From the NCBI GenBank assembly GCA_031422335.1, contig JANOQW010000009.1:1-64000 (forward strand): a DNA stretch of 64,000 nt, in the 5' to 3' direction. This DNA is from Methylotenera_A sp031422335 (GTDB lineage: Bacteria; Pseudomonadota; Gammaproteobacteria; Burkholderiales; Methylophilaceae). The notes under the pieces were generated by a model that made no database searches, was not told where the DNA came from, and saw nothing but the letters and a program-made list of their open reading frames with translations. Shown one piece after another: positions 24,817 through 33,849 of this stretch; positions within the stretch are counted from its first letter, which is position 1; each line of letters opens with the position of its first letter. Both the position numbers and the translations under genes were made by a program.

Positions 24817-27135
24817 TTAAAACTGCGAGCCCAATTGGAATTGCAAGGTTTGTGTTTCGTCGGTATCTTTGGCATTCAGCGCTTTGGCAAATACTAGCTT
24901 TAACGGACCAAATGGTGAGAACCAGCTGACACCAACGCCAGCACCATATCTTAACTCACCCAAGTTGATACTTTCGCTATTGCCATACACATTACCTGCA
25001 TCCACAAACGCACTTAAGCGGAACTGAGATGAGTTTTTAATCAGTGGTACTGGCACAAACACTTCTGCGTTACCCACAATACGCGTCGTCCCGCCTACAG
25101 CAAAATCTTCATTAGTGCCTGGATCAAAATCACGTGGGCCTATAGAGCCGTTTTCGTAGCCGCGCACCGAGTTTACACCACCCACATAAAAGTTTTTAAA
25201 GAACGGATATTCTTTATTACCATAAGAATCAGCGTAGCCCAGCTCGCCATTCAACATAAACGTCACATTTTTTGTTACATCTTTAAACCAAGTGTGTTTA
25301 TAGTCTATTTTGTAATATTCTAAATCAAGCACAGGCAAAGAAACTTCGGCACTTAGCCTTTGCAACACGCCCTTGTTGGGAAATAATGTGTTATCACGTG
25401 AGTCGTGCGTCCAGGCGCTTGAAAGCTGTAAGGAGTTACTGGTGCAGCCGCTAGCATTGTCACAAAAATCTAAATATTGTTTCGGGCTGTCGCTAGATAA
25501 ATCTACTTTGGTGAAATCAGCGGTTAAACCTGCCGACAAGAAATCTTTCTCCCCCAGTGGCAAACCAAAACGAACACCAGCACCATAAGAAGTGCTGTTA
25601 TAGGTGCCAATACTATCATTCGAGCTGGTATCTAAGTCGCGACGATATACATCGAAACCACGGCTAACACCGTCTGGCGTAAAGAAAGGGTCGGTAAAAG
25701 ATAATGAATAAATTGTATTTGTTTTGCTAGTGTTAATTTGCGTGTTAACGCGGTTGCCTGTACCTAAAAAGTTAGGTTGATTCACCGTCACACCCAGCAC
25801 AACGCCATCACTGCTAGATAAACCTGCGCCAAATTGAATGCTACCTGTGGATTTTTCAGTCACGTTCACATTTAAATCTACTTGGTCAGTGGTACCTGCT
25901 ACTGCAGGCGTTTCTACATCCACCGTGTCAAAGTATTGCAATCTATCTAAACGCTCTTTAGAACGATTAATTTTATCGCCTGCATACCAAGCAGACTCTA
26001 GCTGACGCATCTCGCGACGCAACACAGAATCGCGTGTACGCGTGTTGCCAGTTAGGTTAATACGGCGCACATAAACGCGTTTACCAGGATCAACAAAGAA
26101 GGTAAACGCGGCAGTATGCTCTTGCTTGTTAATCTCAGGGATGGCGTTGACATTTGAAAATGCATAACCTTCGTTGCCCAAACGTTCGCTAATAGCCTTG
26201 CTGGTTTCGGTGACTAATTGGCGGTTAAATGTATCGCCTTTATTTATTTTAACCAGCGACTTTAGCTCTTCTTCTGGTACTTGCAGCTCACCCGCCAGTT
26301 TCACGTCGCTAATGGTATATTTTTCACCTTCAGTAACATTCACCGTGATGTAAATATCTTGCTTATCGGGCGAAATTGATACTTGCGTAGAGTCAATCGA
26401 AAACTCTAAATAGCCTTGATTCATGTAAAACGATTTTAATGTTTCTAAATCTGCAGTCAGTTTTTGCTTGGAATATTGATCATCTTTGTTCCACCAACTC
26501 ATCCAGTTTGGTGTAGTCAGTAAAAATTCTGCGCGTAAATCATCTGTGGTGTAAACATTGTTGCCCACAATATTAATATCGCGAATTTTGGCTACAACGC
26601 CCTCTTCAATCTCAAATTTAACTGCTACGCGGTTGCGCTCTAGTGGCGAAACCACAGTTTTAACCGTAGCGCCATATTTACCTTGTGCTAGATAGGCGCG
26701 CTTAATTTCCTGTTCTGCGCGATCTAGTTGAGATTTATCGAAAATTAGACCTTCGGATATGCCAATCTGCTTCAAGTTCTCGGTCATTTTGTCGGAAGGA
26801 AATGATTTATTGCCACTAAAATCAATTTTTGCAATGGCCGAGCGCTCTTGCACGGTGACTACAAGCACATCACCATCGGCTTCTATGCGCACATCTTTAA
26901 AAAAACCTGTGTTGTAGAGGGATTTAATCGCTTGCGTGGCTTTTTCATCACTCATCACATCGCCCGCTTGCACGGGTAAATAAGTAAATATTGTCCCTGC
27001 TTCTGTGCGTTGTAAGCCCTCTACACGGATGTCTTTAATCACAAAAGGCTCTAATGCCAATACTTTTTGGCTGAAGAGAGCAAAGATTAGTGCCGGAATA
27101 TGTCGCGTTTTAAATAATTGATTCACTGTAATCAA
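24817..27135 (-). CDS. bamA: Outer membrane protein assembly factor BamA
   Basis: The core of the BAM complex that folds and inserts outer-membrane beta-barrels. Of 772 residues, a short signal peptide (LIFALFSQKVLA) is followed by five POTRA domains, starting FVIKDIRVEGLQRTEAGT, to about residue 420. A 16-strand barrel follows with the loop motif VRGY in GGVNSVRGYENGSIGPRD, ending in a C-terminal aromatic (QLGSQF). The start is uncertain: TTG at 27135 or GTG at 27126; neither has a good ribosome site. It lies between rseP and skp as usual. Confidence 0.97.
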   Translation of the reverse strand: MITVNQLFKTRHIPALIFALFSQKVLALEPFVIKDIRVEGLQRTEAGTIFTYLPVQAGDVMSDEKATQAIKSLYNTGFFKDVRIEADGDVLVVTVQERSAIAKIDFSGNKSFPSDKMTENLKQIGISEGLIFDKSQLDRAEQEIKRAYLAQGKYGATVKTVVSPLERNRVAVKFEIEEGVVAKIRDINIVGNNVYTTDDLRAEFLLTTPNWMSWWNKDDQYSKQKLTADLETLKSFYMNQGYLEFSIDSTQVSISPDKQDIYITVNVTEGEKYTISDVKLAGELQVPEEELKSLVKINKGDTFNRQLVTETSKAISERLGNEGYAFSNVNAIPEINKQEHTAAFTFFVDPGKRVYVRRINLTGNTRTRDSVLRREMRQLESAWYAGDKINRSKERLDRLQYFDTVDVETPAVAGTTDQVDLNVNVTEKSTGSIQFGAGLSSSDGVVLGVTVNQPNFLGTGNRVNTQINTSKTNTIYSLSFTDPFFTPDGVSRGFDVYRRDLDTSSNDSIGTYNSTSYGAGVRFGLPLGEKDFLSAGLTADFTKVDLSSDSPKQYLDFCDNASGCTSNSLQLSSAWTHDSRDNTLFPNKGVLQRLSAEVSLPVLDLEYYKIDYKHTWFKDVTKNVTFMLNGELGYADSYGNKEYPFFKNFYVGGVNSVRGYENGSIGPRDFDPGTNEDFAVGGTTRIVGNAEVFVPVPLIKNSSQFRLSAFVDAGNVYGNSESINLGELRYGAGVGVSWFSPFGPLKLVFAKALNAKDTDETQTLQFQLGSQF

Positions 27136-27172
27136 ATGATGCGTCCATGTTTATTCAAATAACTAGGCTAGT

Positions 27173-28561
27173 TTAAGTAAGTAGCCGGTTAAAGTCGTTA
27201 AATATCGCCAACGTCATTAGCAAACCAAGTACAGCAAAGCCTATTTTTTGACCTACCAGCATGATGTTTTCAGAAACTGGTGAGCCTTTAAAAATCTCAA
27301 TCATATAATACATCAAATGGCCGCCATCTAACACTGGTATTGGCAAAAGGTTAAGCACGCCTATGCTAATACTGACCAAAGCTAAAAAGCTTAAAAAATT
27401 TTTTAAGCCCATATTGGCGCTTTTTCCTGCATAATCGGCAATGGTGACTGGGCCACTAATGCTTTTTAGCGACACTTGTCCCACCAACATTTTACCAAGC
27501 ATTTTTAAGCTAAAAATAGCGGTATCCCACGTTTTAGTTGCAGCTTTTTGCAAGCTAACCAGCGGCGAATAGTTAAACTCTACCAATAGTTTATCTAGCT
27601 CTTTCTGGTCTATTTTTACTGCCGCACCCATGCGGCCGATGTTTTCACCATTATCTTGTATTTTTTCTGGTGTTGCCACAATGCGCATCGTTTTTTGCAC
27701 GCGTTCAGTTTCAAACCACAGCTTTTTATTGGGGCTAGCTTTGATGATATTCACCACTTGCTCCCAATTATTTATCGTTACGCCGTCTATACTTAAAATT
27801 TTGTCATTGGCTTTAAATCCTGCTTGTGCTGCAGGGCTACCAGCCAGCACTTCACCTATCACCGCAGGTATATTTGGCCTAAATTCTTGCAAGCCAACTT
27901 TCTTTAGCACGTCAATTTCGTTGTCATTATCAATTCCAGCAAAACTTAAAGTGTGTTGAAATAACTCATTATTTTGGCTAATCGCTTCTATCTCTACACT
28001 TTTGCTTTCGAGCGATTCTTCAAATAATATCCAGCGCGCCTCTTGCCAAGAACTGACTGGCTCACCATTAATTTTTTGTATTACCTCGCCAGTTGTCATG
28101 CTGGCTTGTGCTGCCAAGCTATCTTTAGCTACATCACCTATGATAGGCCGTGTGCCTGTGACACCTAACATGAACAATAGCCAATACAATAATATGGCCA
28201 GTAATAAGTTGGCGATTGGGCCTGCAGATACAATGGCAATGCGTTTCCACACGCTTTGGCGATTAAAGGCACGTTTTAAATCTGCTTCAGAATAATGGAT
28301 CTTTGGCAGTTCTGGGTTAGCATCCTGCTCAGCCTTTTGCTCTCTTTCATCGAGCATTTTAACAAAACCACCCAATGGAATCGCCGCTAACACGAACTCA
28401 GTTTTGTCGTTGCCAAAAGTTTTAGTCAATAACGGTTTGCCAAAACCAATTGAAAATTTCAGTACTTTTACGCCGCACCAGCGCGCGACCTGAAAATGAC
28501 CGTATTCATGAATAGTGACCAATAAGCCAATGGTGACGATGAATGCGAGTAGCGTCATCAT
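27173..28561 (-). CDS. rseP: Site-2 intramembrane protease RseP
   Basis: An inner-membrane zinc metalloprotease that cleaves RseA to release the envelope-stress factor sigma-E. Of 462 residues, the zinc motif HEYGHF is in the first helix, two PDZ domains occupy the middle (GEVLAGSPAAQAGFKANDKIL in the second), and the third zinc ligand lies in NLLPIPVLDGGHLMYY. The start overlaps the dxr stop by ATGA, so translation is coupled. Its neighbour bamA makes a barrel-assembly protein whose failure triggers the sigma-E pathway. Confidence 0.97.
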   Translation of the reverse strand: MMTLLAFIVTIGLLVTIHEYGHFQVARWCGVKVLKFSIGFGKPLLTKTFGNDKTEFVLAAIPLGGFVKMLDEREQKAEQDANPELPKIHYSEADLKRAFNRQSVWKRIAIVSAGPIANLLLAILLYWLLFMLGVTGTRPIIGDVAKDSLAAQASMTTGEVIQKINGEPVSSWQEARWILFEESLESKSVEIEAISQNNELFQHTLSFAGIDNDNEIDVLKKVGLQEFRPNIPAVIGEVLAGSPAAQAGFKANDKILSIDGVTINNWEQVVNIIKASPNKKLWFETERVQKTMRIVATPEKIQDNGENIGRMGAAVKIDQKELDKLLVEFNYSPLVSLQKAATKTWDTAIFSLKMLGKMLVGQVSLKSISGPVTIADYAGKSANMGLKNFLSFLALVSISIGVLNLLPIPVLDGGHLMYYMIEIFKGSPVSENIMLVGQKIGFAVLGLLMTLAIFNDFNRLLT

Positions 28562-29778
28562 GCGGTTGCCGCCAGTCTAATGTACGTTTTTGAAATTTCA
28601 GCTTCCGCGAAACGTCTGGCTTGTGTATCAGTTTCTACTAATTGTTCTAGCGAACTCACTGGTTCGGTTGGCAGTTTATCTAGTGCGTTAGTAATCAATT
28701 TGGCGATATCTAAAAAGTGGATTTGTTTATTTAAAAACGCTGCTACTGCAACCTCGTTGACCGCGTTAAGTATTGTGGGCGCTGTGCCGCCCAATTGCAG
28801 CGCATCATATGCCAATTGCAAACATGGGAAGCGTTTAGTATCTGGCGCTTCAAATTCTAGTTTGGCAATTTCTAGCAAGTTAAGCGATGCCACACCAGAC
28901 TCAATGCGGTTGGGGTAAGCCAGCGCATAAGCGATCGGCGTACGCATATCTGGGTTGCCAAGTTGCGCAAGCACACTACCATCCACATACTCCACCATCG
29001 AGTGAATAACGCTTTGCGGATGCACCACGACTTCGATTTGAGATGGTTTTGCGTTAAACAACCAATGCGCCTCAATCACCTCCAACCCTTTATTCATTAG
29101 GCTGGCAGAGTCGATGGTGATTTTTGCGCCCATCACCCAATTAGGATGTTTAAGTGCTAATTCTGGCGTCACCAGTTCTAGTTGTGCTTGTGTGTAATTT
29201 CTAAACGGTCCGCCAGATGCGGTTAAAATAATCTTTTTTACACCTAGATTTTCAATGCCGCCAGAAGCCAATAGGGACGGGCTTGCTGGCGGCATCACTT
29301 GAAAGATTGCATTATGCTCACTATCAATTGGCAACAAAGTTGCTCCGCCCTGCGCGACTGCTTGCATAAACAAGCTGCCTGCCATCACTAACGTTTCTTT
29401 ATTCGCCAGCAAAATACGTTTACCCGCTTTTGCCGCGGCCATGGCTGGTTTCAAGCCTGCTGCACCTACAATCGCCGCCATCACACTGTGTACATTGTCG
29501 TCATTACAAATTTGTTCTAAACCGCTCATGCCAGCCAGCACTTGGGTTTTACTGCCATAAGCGAGCAATTGTTGACGCAATTCGTGCGCAGCTTTTTCAC
29601 TTAACATCGCCGCAAAGCTGGGCTTATACTGCACACATTGCTCAAACAGCGCGCTGACATTGCTATTGGCGGCCAGCGCGTAAGCCTTGTAAAGACTGGG
29701 ATGGCGGGCGATCACGTCCAGCGTTTGCTTGCCGATGGTGCCAGTGCTGCCTAAAATAGTGATGTTTTGCAAGGCCAT
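28558..29778 (-). CDS. dxr: 1-deoxy-D-xylulose 5-phosphate reductoisomerase
   Basis: The second step of the MEP isoprenoid pathway, converting DXP to MEP with NADPH. The 406-residue protein has the nucleotide-binding GSTGTIGKQTLDV, ANKETLVMAG, the metal-binding PIDSEHNAIFQ and the substrate segment TASGGPFRNY. In this organism the pathway feeds undecaprenyl diphosphate through uppS in the same operon and probably squalene through hpnCDE. Confidence 0.98.
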   Translation of the reverse strand: MALQNITILGSTGTIGKQTLDVIARHPSLYKAYALAANSNVSALFEQCVQYKPSFAAMLSEKAAHELRQQLLAYGSKTQVLAGMSGLEQICNDDNVHSVMAAIVGAAGLKPAMAAAKAGKRILLANKETLVMAGSLFMQAVAQGGATLLPIDSEHNAIFQVMPPASPSLLASGGIENLGVKKIILTASGGPFRNYTQAQLELVTPELALKHPNWVMGAKITIDSASLMNKGLEVIEAHWLFNAKPSQIEVVVHPQSVIHSMVEYVDGSVLAQLGNPDMRTPIAYALAYPNRIESGVASLNLLEIAKLEFEAPDTKRFPCLQLAYDALQLGGTAPTILNAVNEVAVAAFLNKQIHFLDIAKLITNALDKLPTEPVSSLEQLVETDTQARRFAEAEISKTYIRLAATA

Positions 29779-29782
29779 ATTT

Positions 29783-30601
29783 TTAAGCTTGAGCCCACCA
29801 CAAGTTATAAGCGTAAATCATTAAAATGGCAATGGGCAAGCTAGGAATAATGCCGTCGATACGATCTAAAATACCGCCATGGCCAGGCAACAAGTTGCCG
29901 CTATCTTTAAGGCCTGCTTGGCGTTTCAGCATGGATTCAAACAAGTCACCAATCACGCCAAAAATAACGATTATCCAAAGCGCAGGAAAAAGAGCCAGCG
30001 TTTTAACGCCAAATTCAGTATATAAAATTACCCCAAAAATTGTCACCGCAATCATTGCGCCTAATACGCCCTCCCAAGTTTTGCCTGGGCTAATTGATGG
30101 CGCAAGTTTGTGCTTGCCAAAGTTTTTACCAGAAAAATAAGCCGCACTGTCCGCTATCCAGATGGTTGCCAATAGCGCCAGCAATAGCCAGGGGTCTGCG
30201 CCTTTGGCACAAATCAGCGCCAACCAAATGGATGTCATCAACAACAAGCCTAGCAGTGCCATTACATATTGATTAACTTTCCATTTTTTTGCCAGCCAAA
30301 ATGGCACCACAAGCGTCCAAAATAAAGTGACGATGAAGAAAATATTGAGTGAATAATAAAAGAATGGGTGAAAATCTTGTTGTTGCATTACTTGTACGCC
30401 AACTATGCCAGCAACAGCTGCCAAAACCAAATAAACGGTGCGTTGCCTGCTTGAGAGTTGAATCATGCTTGCCCACTCACTTAAGGCCAATAAAACCAGC
30501 ACCAACATGCCATAAGCCCAATACACATTAGATGACACAAATAGCGCAGGAATAAAAGCTGATACTAGAGCCAAGGCAGTGATAATGCGTATTTTAAGCA
30601 T
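29783..30601 (-). CDS. cdsA: Phosphatidate cytidylyltransferase
   Basis: Makes CDP-diacylglycerol, the precursor of all phospholipids, in the inner membrane. The 272-residue protein has about seven or eight hydrophobic helices. The family signature near the C-terminus, KRQAGLKDSGNLLPGHGG followed by ILDRIDG, carries the catalytic acidic residues. It starts downstream of a 16-bp tandem repeat that copies its own start region, and precedes dxr by 4 bp. Confidence 0.97.
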   Translation of the reverse strand: MLKIRIITALALVSAFIPALFVSSNVYWAYGMLVLVLLALSEWASMIQLSSRQRTVYLVLAAVAGIVGVQVMQQQDFHPFFYYSLNIFFIVTLFWTLVVPFWLAKKWKVNQYVMALLGLLLMTSIWLALICAKGADPWLLLALLATIWIADSAAYFSGKNFGKHKLAPSISPGKTWEGVLGAMIAVTIFGVILYTEFGVKTLALFPALWIIVIFGVIGDLFESMLKRQAGLKDSGNLLPGHGGILDRIDGIIPSLPIAILMIYAYNLWWAQA

Positions 30602-30607
30602 AAAATC

Positions 30608-30649
30608 GGTTAAACATGAAATAGGTTAAACATGAAATAGGTTAAGCAT
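30608..30649. repeat. 16-bp tandem repeat in the uppS-cdsA gap
   Basis: GGTTAAACATGAAATA occurs twice in tandem, followed by a third partial unit. On the gene strand each unit contains an ATG followed by TTTAAC or CTTAAC, resembling the cdsA start (ATGCTTAAA), but the extra ATGs open only frames of a few codons. Confidence 0.85.
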
Positions 30650-30657
30650 ATTGTAAA

Positions 30658-31425
30658 TTAGCTGTTGGCAAGTTGTTCACTGGTGCGGCCAAAGCGTCGC
30701 TCGCGCTGTTGAAAAGATTGAATAGCCAACTGGAAAGCCTTTGTATCAAAATCTGGCCACAGCGTATCGGTAAAATAAAACTCGGTATAAGCCAATTGCC
30801 ATAACAAAAAGTTACTGACGCGTTTTTCACCGCCTGTGCGAATAAATAAATCGGGCTCAGTCGCATAATTCATCGACAAATGTTTAGCCAAATCTTCTTC
30901 GGTGACATCGCCAGAATCCGCATGGATATTGGCTTGTAGAGCATCTTTTTGCAGTTTATTCACAGCTTGCAGAATATCCCAGCGGCCGCCGTAATTAGCG
31001 GCAATGGTGAGTGTTAGCCCCGTATTTTTTGCGGTTAACTTCTCAGCCTGTTTAATTTGCTTGACCAACTCTGCATTAAATTTACTGCGATCGCCAATTA
31101 AAATTAAGCGAATATTGTTTTCGTGCAGCTTGATCACTTCGCGTTTTAGCGCATCCATAAACAAGCTCATTAAAAACGATACTTCATCTTCTGGGCGCCG
31201 CCAATTCTCGCTGCTAAAAGCAAATAAAGTGAGATATTTTACTTTGAGCTTTGCACATTGTTTGACTAAATCACGTACCGTTTCTACGCCACGCTTATGC
31301 CCTGCAACCCTTGGTAGAAAGCGCTTTCTAGCCCAGCGGCCATTACCATCCATAATCACCGCAATGTGATTTGGCACTTCCGTAACATCAGGAATGGTTT
31401 GCGTAGAACTAGAAAATAAACCCAT
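30658..31425 (-). CDS. uppS: Undecaprenyl diphosphate synthase
   Basis: A cis-prenyltransferase making the C55 lipid carrier for peptidoglycan and O-antigen. The 255-residue protein carries the catalytic block HIAVIMDGNGRWARKR, then ANYGGRWDI, and the C-terminal RTGGEKRVSNFLLWQ and WPDFD. Between the last two regions, residues about 161-174 read A-L-Q-A-N-I-H-A-D-S-G-D, encoded by a palindromic-element sequence in a loop that varies in the family. Compared from memory with E. coli UppS the segment is only about two residues longer, so activity is probably intact. Confidence 0.97.
   Translation of the reverse strand: MGLFSSSTQTIPDVTEVPNHIAVIMDGNGRWARKRFLPRVAGHKRGVETVRDLVKQCAKLKVKYLTLFAFSSENWRRPEDEVSFLMSLFMDALKREVIKLHENNIRLILIGDRSKFNAELVKQIKQAEKLTAKNTGLTLTIAANYGGRWDILQAVNKLQKDALQANIHADSGDVTEEDLAKHLSMNYATEPDLFIRTGGEKRVSNFLLWQLAYTEFYFTDTLWPDFDTKAFQLAIQSFQQRERRFGRTSEQLANS
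30907..30943. repeat. Palindromic-element sequence inside uppS, in frame
   Basis: Loop GCATGGATATT and arm GGCTTGTAGAGCA are near-perfect. The opposite arm (ATCGCCAGAATCC) has decayed. Flanking ATCTTT matches other copies. On the gene strand it encodes A-L-Q-A-N-I-H-A. Confidence 0.85.
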
Positions 31426-31460
31426 GATTTTAATTAACAGTTTTGATTAAATAGCTTTGA

Positions 31461-32018
31461 TTAAACTGCCATTAAATCAGTTTCTTTAGCGACTAAAAGC
31501 CTATCTACTTCAATCACTGCTTTGTCTGTCAGCTTTTGCACCTCATCTTGCGTGCGGCGCTCGTCATCTTCACTAATCTCTTTATCTTTGAGTAATTTTT
31601 TTAAGGTATCGTTGGCATCGCGGCGCACATTGCGAATCGCCACTTTGGCACCTTCCGCCTCAGCACGCACAATTTTAGTTAAATCACGGCGACGTTCTTC
31701 TGTCAGCATTGGCATCGGCACACGAATCAAATCGCCATTGGTGGCGGGGTTTAAGCCCAAATCGCAATCGCGAATGGCTTTTTCTACTTTGCCTATCATG
31801 TTTTTTTCGTATGGCTGTACGTTAATGGTACGCGCATCACCCAAATTGACGTTAGCCACTTGGTTTACCGCCACCATGCTGCCGTAATATTCCACCATCA
31901 CATGGTCTAGCAAGCCAGCATGGGCGCGGCCTGTACGCACTTTAGCTAAATCATTTTTTAACGATTCTAACGATTTCTGCATTTTGCCATCGGCAGTTTT
32001 TTTAATTTCTTCTAACAT
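31461..32018 (-). CDS. frr: Ribosome recycling factor
   Basis: Splits post-termination ribosomes together with EF-G. At 185 residues it has standard length, with the conserved KTADGKMQKSLESLKNDLAKVRTGRA start and the long charged three-helix bundle (LTEERRRDLTKIVRAEAE; DEVQKLTDKAVIEVD). It sits between pyrH and uppS in the canonical order. Confidence 0.98.
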   Translation of the reverse strand: MLEEIKKTADGKMQKSLESLKNDLAKVRTGRAHAGLLDHVMVEYYGSMVAVNQVANVNLGDARTINVQPYEKNMIGKVEKAIRDCDLGLNPATNGDLIRVPMPMLTEERRRDLTKIVRAEAEGAKVAIRNVRRDANDTLKKLLKDKEISEDDERRTQDEVQKLTDKAVIEVDRLLVAKETDLMAV

Positions 32019-32049
32019 TTCTCACCCCAACTTTTATTTAGTTCTAAGC

Positions 32050-32763
32050 TTAAACAGTTACTTTAGTACCTTCTTTTTCGCCCATCACTACTCTTTTCAG
32101 CGCGCCAGCTTTAAAAATATTAAATACGGCTATTGGCATTTTTTGATCGCGGCACAAAGTAAATGCGGTTGCATCCATCACTTTTAAGTTTTTATTAATG
32201 GCTTCATCAAACGTCACCGTGTCATACATGGTGGCGGTTGGGTCTTTTTTTGGATCTGCGGTATAAATACCATCTACTTTAGTGGCTTTTAGTACAATGT
32301 CTGCATCAATTTCCATGCCGCGTAGCGCAGCTGCAGTATCGGTGGTAAAGAACGGATTGCCAGTGCCTGCAGCAAATATGACCACACGGCCTTTCTCAAG
32401 CGCGCGCAAGGCTTTGGCGCGCACATAAGGCTCTACAAACTCAATGCCCAACGCAGATTGCACGCGCGCTTCTACACCGATATGGCGCATGGCATCTTGC
32501 AGCGCCAATGCATTCATCACCGTGGCTAACATGCCCATGTAATCCGCTTGCGCCCTATCCATACCATCTGCAGCAGGTGCCACACCACGGAAAATATTGC
32601 CACCGCCAATCACAATACCCACTTCAACGCCCAACTCGACTATCTCTTTGACTTGCGCAACAATGTTAGCAATGGTGGCGCGGTTAATGCCATAAGCATC
32701 GTCACCCATCAGTGCTTCGCCAGAAAGTTTAAGTAAGATGCGTTTAAAAGCAGGTTTGGCCAT
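32050..32763 (-). CDS. pyrH: UMP kinase
   Basis: Phosphorylates UMP to UDP; a hexameric amino-acid-kinase-fold enzyme specific to bacteria. The 237-residue protein carries RILLKLSGEALMGDD, VVIGGGNIFRG-type sequence (GIVIGGGNIFRGV), FAAGTGNPFFTTDTAAALRG and a late DATAFTLCRDQKMPI. It lies between tsf and frr, separated from tsf by a strong terminator-like hairpin, so it may have its own promoter. Confidence 0.98.
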   Translation of the reverse strand: MAKPAFKRILLKLSGEALMGDDAYGINRATIANIVAQVKEIVELGVEVGIVIGGGNIFRGVAPAADGMDRAQADYMGMLATVMNALALQDAMRHIGVEARVQSALGIEFVEPYVRAKALRALEKGRVVIFAAGTGNPFFTTDTAAALRGMEIDADIVLKATKVDGIYTADPKKDPTATMYDTVTFDEAINKNLKVMDATAFTLCRDQKMPIAVFNIFKAGALKRVVMGEKEGTKVTV

Positions 32764-32845
32764 GCGTTTCCTATTAATTTTAATTTTGCTTATTTAAGCA
32801 TAAAGTGGGCGTATTTGCTTGGTTTTTAGCAAAAAATGGTCGAAA

Positions 32846-32870
32846 AAAAGTGGGCGCAAAGCCCACTTTT
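32846..32870 (-). terminator. Terminator-like hairpin after tsf
   Basis: AAAAGTGGGC, loop GCAAA, GCCCACTTTT, 24 bp beyond the tsf stop on the minus strand, with an extended T-run on that strand. Probably terminates or attenuates rpsB-tsf transcripts before pyrH. Confidence 0.85.
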
Positions 32871-32893
32871 AAATAATTACTTTAAAGCATTAG

Positions 32894-33781
32894 TTATACT
32901 TTGGCTGCGGCAGCCACTTCTGCTGCATAATCCACTACCGCCTTTTCAATGCCCTCGCCCACAGTAAACATAGTGAATGAAGCCACTGATGCGTTGCGTG
33001 ATTTTAATAAAGACTCAATGGTAAATTTGTCATCTTTAACAAATACTTGGCTAAGCAAAGTCACTTCTTTTAAGAATTTTGCCACCGTACCATCGGCAAT
33101 TTTTTCTAACATGGTGTCTGGTTTGCCTGCTTCTTTGGCTTTTTCAATCGCTACGCGGCGTTCTGCCTCAATTAAATCTTGTGAAATACCAGAGGCATCG
33201 AGTGATTTTGGTTTGGCAGCGGCAATGTGCATGGCAATATCTTTGGCTAATGTGTCATCACCACCGACCAAATCTACCAAAACGCCAATTTTGCTGCCGT
33301 GTACGTAGCTAGCCAATTTACCCGCTGCGTTAATTTTTACAAATCTGCGTGGTGTAATATTTTCGCCAATTTTTCCTACCAATTGCGCGCGCGTTTCTTC
33401 AACCGTCGCACCGCGCATGGCTAATGCACCTACAGCACTAATATCTGCTGCATTATTGGCCGCAACAATACCTGCTAATTCGCCTGTGAATTTCAAAAAG
33501 TCTTCATTTTTTGCGCAAAAATCCGTTTCACTATTCACTTCTATCATTGCGCCAGATTTACCATCTGATGCAATAGAAACGCCCACAGTACCTTCGGCAG
33601 CCACGCGGCCAGCGGCTTTGCTAGCACGGTTACCAAAGCGCACACGCAAAATCTCTTCTGCACGTGTCATGTCGCCTTCGGCTTCAGTCAGTGCTTTTTT
33701 ACAATCCATCATTGGTGCATCGGTGCGCTCACGTAGTTCTTTTACCATGCTTGCGGTAATTTCAATTGTGTTTTCAGCCAT
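32894..33781 (-). CDS. tsf: Elongation factor Ts
   Basis: The nucleotide-exchange factor for EF-Tu. The 295-residue protein opens with an N-terminal UBA-like domain and the hallmark LRERTDAPMMDCKKALTEAE. The core dimerisation domains follow (VNSETDFCAKNEDFL; DIAMHIAAAKP). It is downstream of rpsB with a terminator-like hairpin between, which should set the ratio of S2 to EF-Ts. Confidence 0.98.
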   Translation of the reverse strand: MAENTIEITASMVKELRERTDAPMMDCKKALTEAEGDMTRAEEILRVRFGNRASKAAGRVAAEGTVGVSIASDGKSGAMIEVNSETDFCAKNEDFLKFTGELAGIVAANNAADISAVGALAMRGATVEETRAQLVGKIGENITPRRFVKINAAGKLASYVHGSKIGVLVDLVGGDDTLAKDIAMHIAAAKPKSLDASGISQDLIEAERRVAIEKAKEAGKPDTMLEKIADGTVAKFLKEVTLLSQVFVKDDKFTIESLLKSRNASVASFTMFTVGEGIEKAVVDYAAEVAAAAKV

Positions 33782-33813
33782 TTTTAGCTCCTAAACGTAT
33801 ATTTTTAAAATAG

Positions 33814-33838
33814 AAAAAGGGGCTATTCGCCCCTTTTT
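33814..33838 (-). terminator. Hairpin between rpsB and tsf
   Basis: AAAAAGGGGC, loop TATTC, GCCCCTTTTT: a perfect 10-bp stem 11 bp after the rpsB stop. It is terminator-like on both strands. Because tsf follows directly, it likely acts as a partial terminator. Confidence 0.85.
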
Positions 33839-33849
33839 GCTTCAATTCT

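Noticed and set aside
31293..31312. A perfect arm-like sequence (TGCCCTGCAACCC, complement GGGTTGCAGGGCA) in uppS
   Set aside because: It encodes the conserved R-V-A-G-H of UppS and has no matching loop or second arm, so it is probably chance.
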